Made by a program: the position numbers and the translations under genes | Source of the DNA: Mucilaginibacter conchicola | Lineage (GTDB): Bacteria > Bacteroidota > Bacteroidia > Sphingobacteriales > Sphingobacteriaceae | Assembly: GCF_003432115.1 (NCBI RefSeq) | Contig: NZ_QWDC01000003.1 | Span: 744,001-808,000, forward strand | Direction of reading: 5' to 3' | Length of the DNA: 64,000 nucleotides | The notes under the pieces: model-generated | Seen by the model: the letters and a program-made list of their open reading frames with translations, nothing else | Told to the model about the DNA's origin: nothing | Database searches by the model: none | Shown: one piece after another, positions 41,649 to 51,020 of the stretch | Position numbering within the stretch: the stretch's first letter is position 1 | Layout of the letters: the number at the start of each line of letters is the position of its first letter

Positions 41649-44199
41649 GTATTCTCCAACCCCAACAAAAATGAGCTGGAGCTGGCTGGCGCGGATGGCC
41701 TGGCGCGATAGCAGGCATAACCGCTCAAGGCTGGTTTTATTTATCTCATCTATCGTTTTCGGTATTGCTGCCTTGGTGGCTATTTATACCTTTCAGGATA
41801 ATATTAGCCGCAATATTGATAGCCAGGCAGCTACATTGATAGGTGCCGATCTGAGCGTCAGTACCAATAAACCGGTTGATAAAGCTATAAAGCCCCTGCT
41901 GGATTCGCTTGGTGAGGAACGTTCTGTAGAGCGCAGTTTTGTATCAATGGTGTATTTTCCTAAGAACGGAGGCACAAGGCTGGCGCAAATAAGAGCGTTG
42001 AAGGGTGCTTTTCCATATTACGGAAACCTGGAGACCGCACCCGCAACTGCCGCCAAAGCCTTCCGGAAAAACGGGAGGCAAGCGTTGGTAGACCGATCGC
42101 TGATGCTGCAGTATAACTTAAAGGTGAATGACTCGGTGAAGGTTGGCGAGCTTACCTTTCTCATAGCCGGGGTATTGAATAAAGCACCGGGCCAAACCGG
42201 CATATCTTCAAGTATAGCCCCTATAGTTTATATCCCGCTTGATGAGTTGGAGAAAACTAAGCTTGTACAGATGGGCAGCAGGATCAATACCAATTATTAT
42301 TACAAGTTTGCAGATGCCGGGGCGGTTGATAAACTTGCCGCCAAGTTGGATAACCGATTGGAAAAATATGGCCTCAATTATGAGACGGTAAATACCCGTA
42401 AAGCCAATACCGGCCGTGCCTTTGGCGATCTTACTAAGTTCCTTTCGCTTGTAGGGTTCATCGCATTGCTGTTGGGCTGTGTTGGTGTGGCCAGCTCGGT
42501 TCATATCTATATCAGGGAAAAGATACCCGCCATTGCTATTATGCGCTGTATGGGCGTTAAGGCGAGGCAGGCATTTATCATCTATCTATTACAGATCGTA
42601 GCTATTGGCTTAATTGGCTCTTTGGCAGGTGCCATTCTGGGGACTATCATTCAGCATTTCTTGCCCATCATCTTTAAAGACCTGTTGCCCGTGAGCATAT
42701 CTACTGATATATCATGGTTAGCTATTGCGCAGGGCGTGTTGCTTGGGGTGATCATATCCGTTCTTTTTGCCATGCTGCCGCTTTTGTCTATCCGCAAGAT
42801 ATCGCCCTTGAACACGCTGCGCATGTCTTATGAGAACGTTAATTTACTGAAGGACCCGGCCCGTTGGTTGGTTTACCTTAGCATAGTCCTGTTTGTTATC
42901 CTGTTTACGTATTTCCAGTTAGGGAGCTTTACAGGAAGCCTGTTCTTTACCCTTGGTGTAGCATTTGCATTCCTGCTGCTTACACTTGCCGCAAAGATAT
43001 TGATCACGCTCTCAAAGCTGATGATACGTAACTCGTGGAGTTACCTTTGGCGCCAGGGCTTTGCAAATTTATACAGGCCGAATAACCAAACCGTCACCCT
43101 TATGGTATCCATTGGTTTAAGTACGGCGTTTATTTGTACCCTCATATTTGTACAAGGCATGCTGGTAAAACAGGTGACTCTTGCTGCCAATGCGAGCCGT
43201 GCCAACATGATCCTTTTTGATATCCAGAAAGAACAGAAAGCACCGCTTGGTCAACTGACCGTTGGTGAACATCTAACCATTATCCAGGTAGTGCCCATTG
43301 TAACCATGCGCTTATCGGCGCTTAACGGCAAAGAGGTGGGGCATTATCGTAAGGACACTACATCTGGTGTAAACCCACGAATATTTTCAAACGAATACCG
43401 GGCTACCTTCAGGGATTCGCTTACCTCATCAGAGAAGATCGTTAGCGGTAAATGGATAGGTAAGGCAACCGATCCGGATAATGTGCCTGTATCGATAGAG
43501 GAGAAGTTTGCCCAGCGTAACCATTTAAAAATAGGCGACCATTTGCAATTTAATGTACAGGGTATGCCGGTAACTGCCGAGGTCAGCAGCCTGCGCTCGG
43601 TTAACTGGAACAGGATGCAAACCAACTTCCTGGTAGTATTCCCGGCCGGGGTGTTAGAAGACGCGCCGCAGTTTTATGCCATGTTAACGCATGTGCCATC
43701 TGAGCGGGCATCGGCCAACTATCAACAGGCGGTGATCAGGGCGTTCCCCAATATTTCCATGATAGATCTTGGGCAAGTGCTTAGCGTGCTTGATGAGATA
43801 ATGGGCAAGATAGCCGATATCATCAAATTTATGGCCGCCTTCAGTATACTTACCGGGTTGGTCGTACTCATCTCTTCGATAAGGATCAGTAAATATCAGC
43901 GTGTGCAGGAAAGTGTGCTGCTGCGTACCATGGGCGCAAGCCGCCGCCAGATATTTACTATTAATGCGCTGGAATATTTCTTCCTTGGTGCGCTATCCGC
44001 TTTAACGGGTATCCTCATTTCATACGGCGCCGCAGCTTTGCTGGCAACTTTTAATTTTGAGGTGCCATTTACCGCATCGGCAGGTATTGCTGTGGGCATA
44101 TTTGCTGCAGTATCATTACTTACCGTGATGATAGGTTTGCTCAATAGCCGTGGCGTGCTGAACAAACCGCCGTTAGAGGTGTTAAGACGTGATATATAA
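41641..44199 (+). CDS. ybbP: ABC transporter permease, YbbP-like
   Basis: 852 residues with the YbbP arrangement: an N-terminal membrane helix, a large periplasmic domain, a three-helix FtsX block (about 265-390), further helices, a second periplasmic domain and a final FtsX block (about 720-845) with SVLLRTMGASRRQIFTINAL. This matches FtsX-type permeases that move lipids or peptides using mechanical force rather than channel transport. Start overlaps the ATPase gene by 8 bases. It should pair with that ATPase; the physiological substrate of YbbAP systems is unknown. Confidence 0.92.
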   Translation: MPEYSPTPTKMSWSWLARMAWRDSRHNRSRLVLFISSIVFGIAALVAIYTFQDNISRNIDSQAATLIGADLSVSTNKPVDKAIKPLLDSLGEERSVERSFVSMVYFPKNGGTRLAQIRALKGAFPYYGNLETAPATAAKAFRKNGRQALVDRSLMLQYNLKVNDSVKVGELTFLIAGVLNKAPGQTGISSSIAPIVYIPLDELEKTKLVQMGSRINTNYYYKFADAGAVDKLAAKLDNRLEKYGLNYETVNTRKANTGRAFGDLTKFLSLVGFIALLLGCVGVASSVHIYIREKIPAIAIMRCMGVKARQAFIIYLLQIVAIGLIGSLAGAILGTIIQHFLPIIFKDLLPVSISTDISWLAIAQGVLLGVIISVLFAMLPLLSIRKISPLNTLRMSYENVNLLKDPARWLVYLSIVLFVILFTYFQLGSFTGSLFFTLGVAFAFLLLTLAAKILITLSKLMIRNSWSYLWRQGFANLYRPNNQTVTLMVSIGLSTAFICTLIFVQGMLVKQVTLAANASRANMILFDIQKEQKAPLGQLTVGEHLTIIQVVPIVTMRLSALNGKEVGHYRKDTTSGVNPRIFSNEYRATFRDSLTSSEKIVSGKWIGKATDPDNVPVSIEEKFAQRNHLKIGDHLQFNVQGMPVTAEVSSLRSVNWNRMQTNFLVVFPAGVLEDAPQFYAMLTHVPSERASANYQQAVIRAFPNISMIDLGQVLSVLDEIMGKIADIIKFMAAFSILTGLVVLISSIRISKYQRVQESVLLRTMGASRRQIFTINALEYFFLGALSALTGILISYGAAALLATFNFEVPFTASAGIAVGIFAAVSLLTVMIGLLNSRGVLNKPPLEVLRRDI

Positions 44200-44208
44200 A
44201 TAGCTGAT

Positions 44209-44880
44209 ATGAATTTCCAGAAGATACTTTTTGTCCCTATCGTGATACTGTTTTGCGCATGCGGGAACGGGCAAGTTGATAAAACTAAAGAGACAGAATC
44301 ATCCGCGCAGGAAAATGCTAAAGATGATAAGAAAGTAATTATGTTCTTTGGCGATAGCCTAACGGCCGGTTACGGGCTTGATGACGAGAGTCAGGCTTTT
44401 CCGGGCGTCATCCAGACTAAAATAGATTCCCTGAAATTGCCTTACAAGGTGATCAACGCCGGGGTGAGCGGTGAAACATCTGCCGGCGGCCTGGCTCGTA
44501 TCAAGTGGACCCTGAAAAAGAAGATAGACATTTTTGTGCTCGAACTGGGGGCTAACGATGGATTACGCGGAACAGCGGTGTCACAAACTACTGAGAACTT
44601 GCAAGCCATTATCACTGCGGTTAAAACCACTTATCCAAAAGCTAAGATCCTGTTACTGGGGATGCAGGTGCCGCCAAGTATGGGCGCAACTTACTCAGGA
44701 GATTTTAAGGATATGTACAAGCAGTTAGCAGATCAAAATAAGATAGATCTTGTGCCATTTCTGCTGGATAAAGTAGGAGGCATATCTAAACTGAACCAGG
44801 CTGACGGTATACATCCTACTGCTGAAGGGGCTAAGATAGTAGCGGACAATGTTTGGTCTGTACTTAAGGGCGAATTATAG
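44209..44880 (+). CDS. tesA: SGNH/GDSL arylesterase, TesA-like lipoprotein
   Basis: 223 residues. A lipoprotein signal ends ILFCAC (Cys about 18), so it is envelope-anchored. SGNH blocks follow: block I FFGDSLTAGYG with the nucleophile Ser, block II Gly in GVSGETSAGG, block III Asn in LGANDGLRG, and block V DGIHPTAEG with the Asp-His pair. TesA hydrolyses acyl-CoA, lysophospholipid and aryl esters. It follows the YbbAP genes by 9 bases, the same functional grouping as in proteobacteria. Confidence 0.93.
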   Translation: MNFQKILFVPIVILFCACGNGQVDKTKETESSAQENAKDDKKVIMFFGDSLTAGYGLDDESQAFPGVIQTKIDSLKLPYKVINAGVSGETSAGGLARIKWTLKKKIDIFVLELGANDGLRGTAVSQTTENLQAIITAVKTTYPKAKILLLGMQVPPSMGATYSGDFKDMYKQLADQNKIDLVPFLLDKVGGISKLNQADGIHPTAEGAKIVADNVWSVLKGEL

Positions 44881-44903
44881 GTAAGTAGCAGATCTCCGGA
44901 TAT

Positions 44904-45296
44904 TCAGGCAGCCTGGATACGGCTCATTTCCTCCGGCGACAAAGTGTCCTTCAGGTGCAGGCGGAACAGCTCATTTTGTTTCAGCGGTGGCATGGAAAAG
45001 AACCAGTTGATCAGTTCGCTTCTCTTTGGTTCATCTCCATCATTGCTTTCAAAGGCCGCTGCTTCAAGGAACGCCAGGAAGTTTCGTTTCATGCTGATCA
45101 CAGACGCCGGCATGATCTCTCCGCCGATGCGGCGGAAGGTAAAGACCCGCTCATCCGCTTCGCTCAGCCCGAAACCCTGCTCTTTCAGCCAGCGGTAAAT
45201 ATCAGCTTCCTGACGCGGAGTGCAATGCAGCTCGTATCGCAGCTTGCCGCTTTTTTTAAAGGAAACGAAGTCTGATAACTGATAGTTTTTAGGCAT
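44904..45296 (-). CDS. Hypothetical protein
   Basis: 130 residues from ATG 45296. The first half (FKKSGKLRYELHCTPRQEAD, then KEQGFGLSEADERVFTFRRI) alternates charged and hydrophobic residues and looks like a small alpha/beta domain; the second half is helical. No signal peptide, no recognised family. Convergent with tesA (23 bases). Real by composition, function unknown. Confidence 0.55.
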   Translation of the reverse strand: MPKNYQLSDFVSFKKSGKLRYELHCTPRQEADIYRWLKEQGFGLSEADERVFTFRRIGGEIMPASVISMKRNFLAFLEAAAFESNDGDEPKRSELINWFFSMPPLKQNELFRLHLKDTLSPEEMSRIQAA

Positions 45297-45382
45297 AAGG
45301 CTTATCCTCGCCTTAAAAATAAGCCACAGCCCTTAAAACCTTCTCCATTGTTGAAAATTCCTGTTTTGTGGAAAAGCTGTGC

Positions 45383-45916
45383 TTAATGCAATTGGGCGTA
45401 GTATGCTTCCAGTTCGCGCAGCCGTTCGATCTGTCCCGGTCTCGGGTTAATAAAAGGGCGCACCTTTTTGATCATGGCGATGCCATCATCTACCGTCAGC
45501 CCGGTCTTTAACAAATAGGCGATACACATCGTTGGGCCGCGGCCCAGTCCCTGCCGGCAATGGATATAGACCTTTCCGCCGCCTTTGATCTCCCTGTCAG
45601 CAAAATCAGCACCTCTGATCAGGTCATTCATATCCGGCGGCGTATTGTCCGGCGTAGGCAGGTGCAGGTAATGAAAGCCTTCATATTGCGCGGCCGTATA
45701 AACCGAATGCATGCGCATATTGATGATCGCGCTGATGCCCAAAGCACTCATTTTGTGCAGACCAACGCGATTGTACTGGCTGCCCAGGAAGAGATCAGCT
45801 GTGATCTGGCATCGTTTCAGCCGCGGCATTCCGAACACCACCCGGTAGATATTATCGTAATAATACTGCACGAAGAGCCTGCCGGAAGCCAGTAAACTTT
45901 TGATCTTGCCTAACAT
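45383..45916 (-). CDS. Dual-specificity phosphatase
   Basis: 177 residues. The protein tyrosine/dual-specificity phosphatase loop is HCRQGLGRGPT with catalytic Cys120 and Arg126, preceded by the general-acid region LPTPDNTPPDM. It begins 4 bases after the lipid-kinase gene, so the two are co-transcribed. PTPMT1-type phosphatases of this fold remove phosphate from phosphatidylglycerophosphate; the neighbouring lipid kinase makes a lipid substrate more likely than protein, but that is inference. Confidence 0.85.
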   Translation of the reverse strand: MLGKIKSLLASGRLFVQYYYDNIYRVVFGMPRLKRCQITADLFLGSQYNRVGLHKMSALGISAIINMRMHSVYTAAQYEGFHYLHLPTPDNTPPDMNDLIRGADFADREIKGGGKVYIHCRQGLGRGPTMCIAYLLKTGLTVDDGIAMIKKVRPFINPRPGQIERLRELEAYYAQLH

Positions 45917-45920
45917 CGTT

Positions 45921-46802
45921 TTATTTTTTTTTCTTAGGCACCAGCATTTTCAGCGTGCCCGGTAATACTTCTATCCTCAGGATCCTTGCTTTTTCCTGCC
46001 GGTCATCACAAATAAAGCTTTGTTTTTTTGCCGTGGTGATCGTGATCTTCTTCCCCCGCCAGTGCTCCAGCACTTCGCTTTTTTGTTTCAGTAACGTGCT
46101 GCCGGCAACTTTTAGCAATGAAGGAAGATTGTTCTCCTTCAGTAAGATCACATCCAGCCGCCCGTCCGTAATGCTGATACCCGGCTGAAGCGCAAAATCG
46201 CCGACACCCAGGTGCCCGGAATTGGTCACCGTCAGGCTGACCCCGCCCGTTTCGATCCGCTTGCCGTCGATCTTCAGTTCGTAATCCACCGGTTTGGCAA
46301 GGGCAGTCGTTTTCAAGGCCGTGATACCGTACGCCAGTTGCCCGACTTTATCTTTCAGTTTCCGGTCAGCCTGCGTGACCATATCCGCCATGATGCCCAG
46401 ATTGACCCGGAGCAGGAAGGGGATATCATTGACCAAACCCATATCTATTTTTTTGATGCTGCCGTCAAAAAGTGAGGCCAGGGCTTCCTGCGTATCCAGC
46501 GGGATACCCAGCTCCCGTGCCATGACATTGGCGGTACCGCCAGGAATGATCGCCATCGGTACATTGCCGCCCTGCAGTGCGGCAGCTACTTCCGTCACGC
46601 AGCCGTCACCGCCGTAGACAGCGATCAGGTCCGTTTTTCCGAAAAGCTTACGGGCAAGATCGGCCACACGCACATTTTTTTTGGTGACTGAAACGTCCCA
46701 GTCTACTTTCCGCGCGGTCATCTCCGCATTGATGTAGGCCAGAACAGGCTCCTGCTTACCGGAAGCAGGATTGACGATAAAGTGGATATGCTTGATCTTC
46801 AC
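45921..46802 (-). CDS. Diacylglycerol-kinase family lipid kinase (YegS/DagK-like)
   Basis: 293 residues. The kinase catalytic domain has FIVNPASGKQE, VYGGDGCVTEVAA (GGDGT motif with Cys in place of Thr) and IIPGGTANVMAREL. The C-terminal beta domain follows. It phosphorylates lipids such as diacylglycerol or long-chain bases with ATP. The T-to-C change in GGDGT is noteworthy but lies next to, not in, the nucleotide-contacting glycines. Upstream partner of the phosphatase gene. Confidence 0.9.
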   Translation of the reverse strand: MKIKHIHFIVNPASGKQEPVLAYINAEMTARKVDWDVSVTKKNVRVADLARKLFGKTDLIAVYGGDGCVTEVAAALQGGNVPMAIIPGGTANVMARELGIPLDTQEALASLFDGSIKKIDMGLVNDIPFLLRVNLGIMADMVTQADRKLKDKVGQLAYGITALKTTALAKPVDYELKIDGKRIETGGVSLTVTNSGHLGVGDFALQPGISITDGRLDVILLKENNLPSLLKVAGSTLLKQKSEVLEHWRGKKITITTAKKQSFICDDRQEKARILRIEVLPGTLKMLVPKKKK

Positions 46803-46850
46803 GGTTAACGGGTATGGAAAGGATACTAAAAACTAACGGTATTTATCAAT

Positions 46851-47105
46851 TCAATCGTCAGCACTTTTTGAGGATGTCACGATCCCGGTATCTGTCACAG
46901 TTGTGCGGAAGCGGACCTGTTCGTCTACAAAAGCCGCGCCGTAGCGCCTGTTAAGTTCCGTGAGTACATCATCCTTGAAATAATTGCAGCATACTTTTAC
47001 GATGGTGGATTCCTTGGAGGTTTTCGTCGAGAGGTTCAGGTGATGCAGCTGGCAGCTCAGGTTACTGAGGTCACGGCTGATCCTGTAAGCCAGTGTGGTT
47101 GTCAT
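46851..47105 (-). CDS. Small hypothetical protein
   Basis: 84 residues from ATG 47105, composition protein-like (LSNLSCQLHHLNLSTKTSKE, then NYFKDDVLTELNRRYGAAFV). No family recognised. It overlaps the long 5' extension of the divergent CHAD frame, which argues that the CHAD protein starts at the later ATG (47187). Confidence 0.5.
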   Translation of the reverse strand: MTTTLAYRISRDLSNLSCQLHHLNLSTKTSKESTIVKVCCNYFKDDVLTELNRRYGAAFVDEQVRFRTTVTDTGIVTSSKSADD

Positions 47106-47186
47106 GATTTGAAAACAGCAAAAGCGGTCAAAGGTTTCAAACCATCACAGGTTCAAACAAATCCGCAAATCAAGTATTGTATTTCT

Positions 47187-47942
47187 ATGGACCGGAAAGA
47201 ACTCAAAGCCCAGGTGATCCGGCGGCATCATGCCGCCGAACAATCCTTAAGATCGTATATCAGCAGTGGTGAACAAAAACACCTGCACCGCTTCCGCACA
47301 GGCATCAAAAAACTGCGTGCCCTGGCTGCTTTGGTGGAACAGGCTGCACCGGTCAAGCTCTTGCATGACACCTTGCAACCCATCAAAAAAACTTTCAGGG
47401 CCGGCGGCGAGATCCGCGATGCCCACCAGTATTTGCAGCTCGGGCAACAGGAGCAAACCGCTCCGGCCGGCCTGGCATCCAAAGAAAAGCAAATGAAAAA
47501 ACATGCCAAATTATTCCGGTCCGAAAAACGTAAACATATCAAACGTCTGGATAAAGCCAAAGGCGCGCTGATCAGAAAACTACGGCCGGTAAAGAATTTT
47601 GAACTGAACCGCTTTTATGACCGGGAATTGCTGGCTATCGGTCTTGGGCTGCAGCATGCGGAGAGTGAGGAGCAATTGCACGACAGCCGTAAAAGACTGA
47701 AAGTTTTGCTTTATGACCTGCCGGTGGTCAGGCACGTACTCAAACTGCAGATCAGCGAAGATTACCTGGAGCAGGTTCAAACCGCAATAGGGGACTGGCA
47801 TGACAACCTGTTGGCTTCAGAACACTTTCCGTCACTGACGCGGCAGACCCTGGAGCAACGCAAAGACATTAACGAGTTAACCGCTGACTTTTACGAAAAG
47901 GCCACCAGTCCCGCTGACCTGGCTCTACAACAAATAGACTGA
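47187..47942 (+). CDS. CHAD-domain protein
   Basis: 251 residues from ATG 47187. The conserved-histidine alpha-helical domain pattern is clear: HHAAEQSLRSY, then HRFRTGIKKLRAL, with further Arg/His/Lys pairs (DAHQYLQL, HDSRKRLKVLLY) in the second half. CHAD domains bind polyphosphate or act in polyphosphate-granule metabolism. The CYTH gene starts 2 bases downstream, so the pair is an operon; CHAD and CYTH are often fused in other bacteria. Confidence 0.9.
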   Translation: MDRKELKAQVIRRHHAAEQSLRSYISSGEQKHLHRFRTGIKKLRALAALVEQAAPVKLLHDTLQPIKKTFRAGGEIRDAHQYLQLGQQEQTAPAGLASKEKQMKKHAKLFRSEKRKHIKRLDKAKGALIRKLRPVKNFELNRFYDRELLAIGLGLQHAESEEQLHDSRKRLKVLLYDLPVVRHVLKLQISEDYLEQVQTAIGDWHDNLLASEHFPSLTRQTLEQRKDINELTADFYEKATSPADLALQQID

Positions 47943-47943
47943 T

Positions 47944-48414
47944 ATGGGACAGGAAACAGAACGAAGGTTTCTGGTAAATAAAGCGCTCTGGGAGCAACTG
48001 GAAAAACCGGAAGGCACGCTATACCTTCAGGGTTATCTGCTGAATGAAAATGACCGGAACGTCAGAGTTCGAATAGCAGGCGACAAAGGGTTTATCACCG
48101 TGAAAGGTACGGGAGAAGGCATCACCAGCCTGGAGTACGAATACGAGATCCCGAAAGCAGATGCGGAGGAGATGCTCGTAAAGTTCCGGCCCGCCGGTAC
48201 CGAAAAGATCCGTTACCGCCTGCCGGCTTCAGGTGGCCTTACCTGGGAAGTGGATGTGTTTCAAAAGGCCAATGAAGGCCTCATTATTGCTGAGATCGAA
48301 CTGGAGCAAGAAAACCAGTCTTTTGAAAAGCCTGCCTGGCTGGGGCAGGAGATCACCGGTGAAGAACGTTACGCCAACGCAAGTCTTGCGCTGCATGCGT
48401 ATAAGGCCTGGTAG
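47944..48414 (+). CDS. CYTH-domain (triphosphate tunnel) protein
   Basis: 156 residues with the CYTH fold: ETERRFLVNK (the ExExK-like start), YLQGYLLNE, VRVRIAGDKGFITVKG, EYEYEIPKADAEEML and WEVDVFQKANEGLIIAEIELE. These acidic and basic tunnel residues bind triphosphates; members are inorganic triphosphatases or adenylate cyclases. The neighbouring CHAD gene (2-base gap) points to polyphosphate or tripolyphosphate metabolism. Confidence 0.92.
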   Translation: MGQETERRFLVNKALWEQLEKPEGTLYLQGYLLNENDRNVRVRIAGDKGFITVKGTGEGITSLEYEYEIPKADAEEMLVKFRPAGTEKIRYRLPASGGLTWEVDVFQKANEGLIIAEIELEQENQSFEKPAWLGQEITGEERYANASLALHAYKAW

Positions 48415-48453
48415 AAATTTATTTGCCTTCCCGGTGATCCAACCAAATACAAC

Positions 48454-48909
48454 TTACCTGTTCTTTCCGATCTCTTCTGCCAGGCCGATCAGCAGACCTT
48501 CCACGCCCCGGATATAGCAAAGTTTATAGATGTCCTGATAGTTCACGATCCCGCCCACGATTTCCGCACCATGCGTAGCTAAACGTTTAACAGTATCTTC
48601 CATATCCGCAACCGTGAACATCGTTCGCAAATAACCCAGCGCATTTACCGGCGCATTGCGGTGGTCTGATATGACGTCCGGCCTGATGAATCTTGAAAGT
48701 TCCAGCCGGCTATGTCCGTCTGGCGTGATCATCATCGCGATCTCTACCTGCTGGTCGCCCAGACCGGTCACCCGGCCCGACCAGAGGCCTTCTATTACAG
48801 TCCGTCCCTCCAGCCGCATGCCCAGTTCCGTAAAGAAGGCGACCGCCTTGTCCAGGGATTCGACCACGATCCCCATATTATCCATCCGGATCAAATTTTG
48901 TTCTGCCAT
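48454..48909 (-). CDS. VOC-family (glyoxalase/bleomycin-resistance fold) protein
   Basis: 151 residues from ATG 48909. Two beta-alpha-beta-beta-beta modules: DNMGIVVESLDKAVAFFTEL with a following EGRTV strand and SRLELSRFI, then RTMFTVADMEDTVKRLATHG and GIVNYQDIYKLCYIRGVEG. Such proteins bind a metal and act as lyases, dioxygenases or resistance proteins; no specific class can be told. Convergent with the CYTH gene. Confidence 0.88.
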   Translation of the reverse strand: MAEQNLIRMDNMGIVVESLDKAVAFFTELGMRLEGRTVIEGLWSGRVTGLGDQQVEIAMMITPDGHSRLELSRFIRPDVISDHRNAPVNALGYLRTMFTVADMEDTVKRLATHGAEIVGGIVNYQDIYKLCYIRGVEGLLIGLAEEIGKNR

Positions 48910-49048
48910 ATCCAAAGATAAAAGAGCCGCTCACCAAAAAGGCGGGGCAATTGCGGCAAAATGCAGGCCCAATCCGGCCTTTTGCCACAATCGCATCATC
49001 TTTACGATGTCCCCAACAAAATACAGCTAAAGCAGTTAAAATTGTAAT

Positions 49049-50410
49049 ATGCCAAAGCCAGCACCAAATGTCACGACCAACCGCATTTCCGTAAAAGAAC
49101 GCTTGCGCGCGCTTCGTAACCTGCCCGCGTTCTTTAAACTCGTATGGCAATCCGGACCGGGCCTGATGCTGGGCAACATCTTGCTCAGGTTTCTGAAAGC
49201 TGCGATACCCTTCCTGCTGCTCTTCATCGGTAAGCTCATTATTGATAAAGTGCTCCAGCTTTCCCGCAGCCACGATTCATTTGCGGAGAGGTGTTTGTGG
49301 GAGCTGATAGGACTGGAGTTCGGTTTGGCTATCCTGTCTGATGCGCTTACCCGCGCCATTACGTTGATGGACAGTTTGCTTGGCGACCTTTTCGCCAACC
49401 ATACTTCGGTGCGTATCATGGAGCATGCCGCAAAGCTGGATCTTGACCAGTTTGAGGATGCCGTGTTCTATGACAAGATGGAACGTGCGAGACAGCAAAC
49501 CGTTGGCCGCACCATTTTGCTCTCCCAGGTCATGAGCCAGGTGCAGGACCTGATTACCATTGCCTTTTTATCCGCCGGGCTTATCGTTTTCAATCCCTGG
49601 CTTATACTATTGCTTGTGATTGCTATACTGCCGGCCTTCCTCGGCGAGTCTTATTTTAATGACCAGACCTATGCGCTCAGCAGAAGGCAAACCCCTCAGC
49701 GCCGCGAACTGGATTACCTGCGATATATTGGCGCCAGTGACGAGACCGCTAAGGAGATCAAGATGTTCAGATTGTCGGGCTTTATTACTGACCGCTTTAA
49801 AGTACTATCCCAAAAGTTTTATACCGATAGCAAGCGCATTGCCATTAAACGTTCTTTATGGGGTACATTCTTCGCCTTGCTGGGCAGCCTGGGTTATTAC
49901 GGCGCTTATATATTTATGATCCAACAAACGGTAAAAGGCGGTCTCAGCATCGGCGAGCTGACCTTTCTGGCCGGTTCCTTCCGGCAGTTGCGCAGCCTCC
50001 TGGAAAATATTTTGAGCCGTTTTACCAATGTATCACAAGGGGCGATCTACCTGAGTGATTTCTTTGAATTTTTCGAGATACAGCCAAGAATCCATAACGC
50101 TGTAAATCCGCGTGCTTTTCCAAACCCTATCAGGCAAGGATTCACTTTCGAAAACGTGGGTTTCAAATATCTTAACAGCGAACGTTGGGCAAACCGCAAT
50201 CTGAACTTTACCCTGCACCCGGCAGAGAAGCTGGCGTTGGTAGGAGAGAACGGTGCAGGCAAAAGTACGCTGGTAAAACTACTCGCCCGGCTTTATGACC
50301 CAACTGAGGGGCGTATCCTGCTGGATGGGCATGACCTTAAGAGAACTGAGCGGCAATTAATCAATCAACCGGTATGGGTACCGGGCCCGGTCGTATATGG
50401 AAAGAGCTGA
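49049..50410 (+). pseudogene. ABC exporter cut off after Walker A
   Basis: 453 residues. An N-terminal exporter membrane domain of about six helices (through residue about 330) and the start of the ATPase domain are normal: FENVGFKYLNSERWANRNLN, Walker A GENGAGKST at about 398-406 and ILLDGHDLK. The protein then runs into unrelated sequence (QLINQPVWVPGPVVYGKS) and stops. The Q-loop, signature, Walker B and H-loop are absent, so it cannot hydrolyse ATP normally. The break lies at about 50355-50390, next to a 12-bp palindrome (ACCGGGCCCGGT). Full-length members have about 600 residues. Confidence 0.8.
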
Positions 50411-50759
50411 TGAATATAGTACCTCCCCCGGGGAATTGGACTGCCGGCAAAAAGCTGCGTTGCTGCACCAGCTTTGTCCCGGCGGGATCGCTGACTTCGT
50501 CAGCTTTCTTTATGAACGGGCGGAGTTAACGGAAGAATGCAGTGACAGCCTGGACCCGGCCCCCGCTTCAATGGCAGCAGAGATCAAACGGCATTCGGAT
50601 GAGTATGGCGACAGGTTGGTTACCCGGGTTGATTTATTCTCGTCCCAACTCTTCAGCGACGATGTGGCCGCCTACAGCATAACGGCAATGATCGCTTATG
50701 CAGCCGTCACCGCGGCAGATAAAAAGCTCTGCCGGGGAATCCTGTTTCTCTTTACGTAG
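50397..50759 (+). CDS. Hypothetical protein joined to the ABC break
   Basis: 120 residues opening at an ATG inside the tail of the ABC remnant, with the same frame open upstream. The part from ELDCRQKAALLHQLCPGGIA through TRVDLFSSQLFSDDVAA has protein-like composition and resembles small Bacteroidota proteins of unknown function often seen near mobile elements (recalled, not searched). Its N-terminus may be cut as well. Function unknown. Confidence 0.45.
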   Translation: MERADEYSTSPGELDCRQKAALLHQLCPGGIADFVSFLYERAELTEECSDSLDPAPASMAAEIKRHSDEYGDRLVTRVDLFSSQLFSDDVAAYSITAMIAYAAVTAADKKLCRGILFLFT

Positions 50760-51020
50760 ACGCACTACGGATACGCGCCTGCAGGCTACGCGCGCTCAGC
50801 AGACTTCGCTTATCATGATAAAGTGTAAGTTCTTCGGAACCTATATAGAAACGAAGGCCGCCATGATACAGCGAGTGGCTGAACAGTTCTCATTCTCAGT
50901 CGTTGTGAAATAATTTATTTTCTTAGGAATAAAATTTCTATATTATGCAGGCAATTCCGGCCGTTTTCGGCCGTTGATTTGCATCATCAGCTGAATTCTA
51001 ACGTGTTACCCGGAGCGCCT

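Noticed and set aside
47040..47186. Extended N-terminus of the CHAD protein
   Set aside because: The extra 49 residues overlap the divergent small gene and lack CHAD-like sequence; ATG 47187 is preferred.
50380..50396. GGTACC/GGGCCC at the ABC break as vector polylinker
   Set aside because: The sites belong to a 12-bp natural palindrome and the polylinker does not continue.
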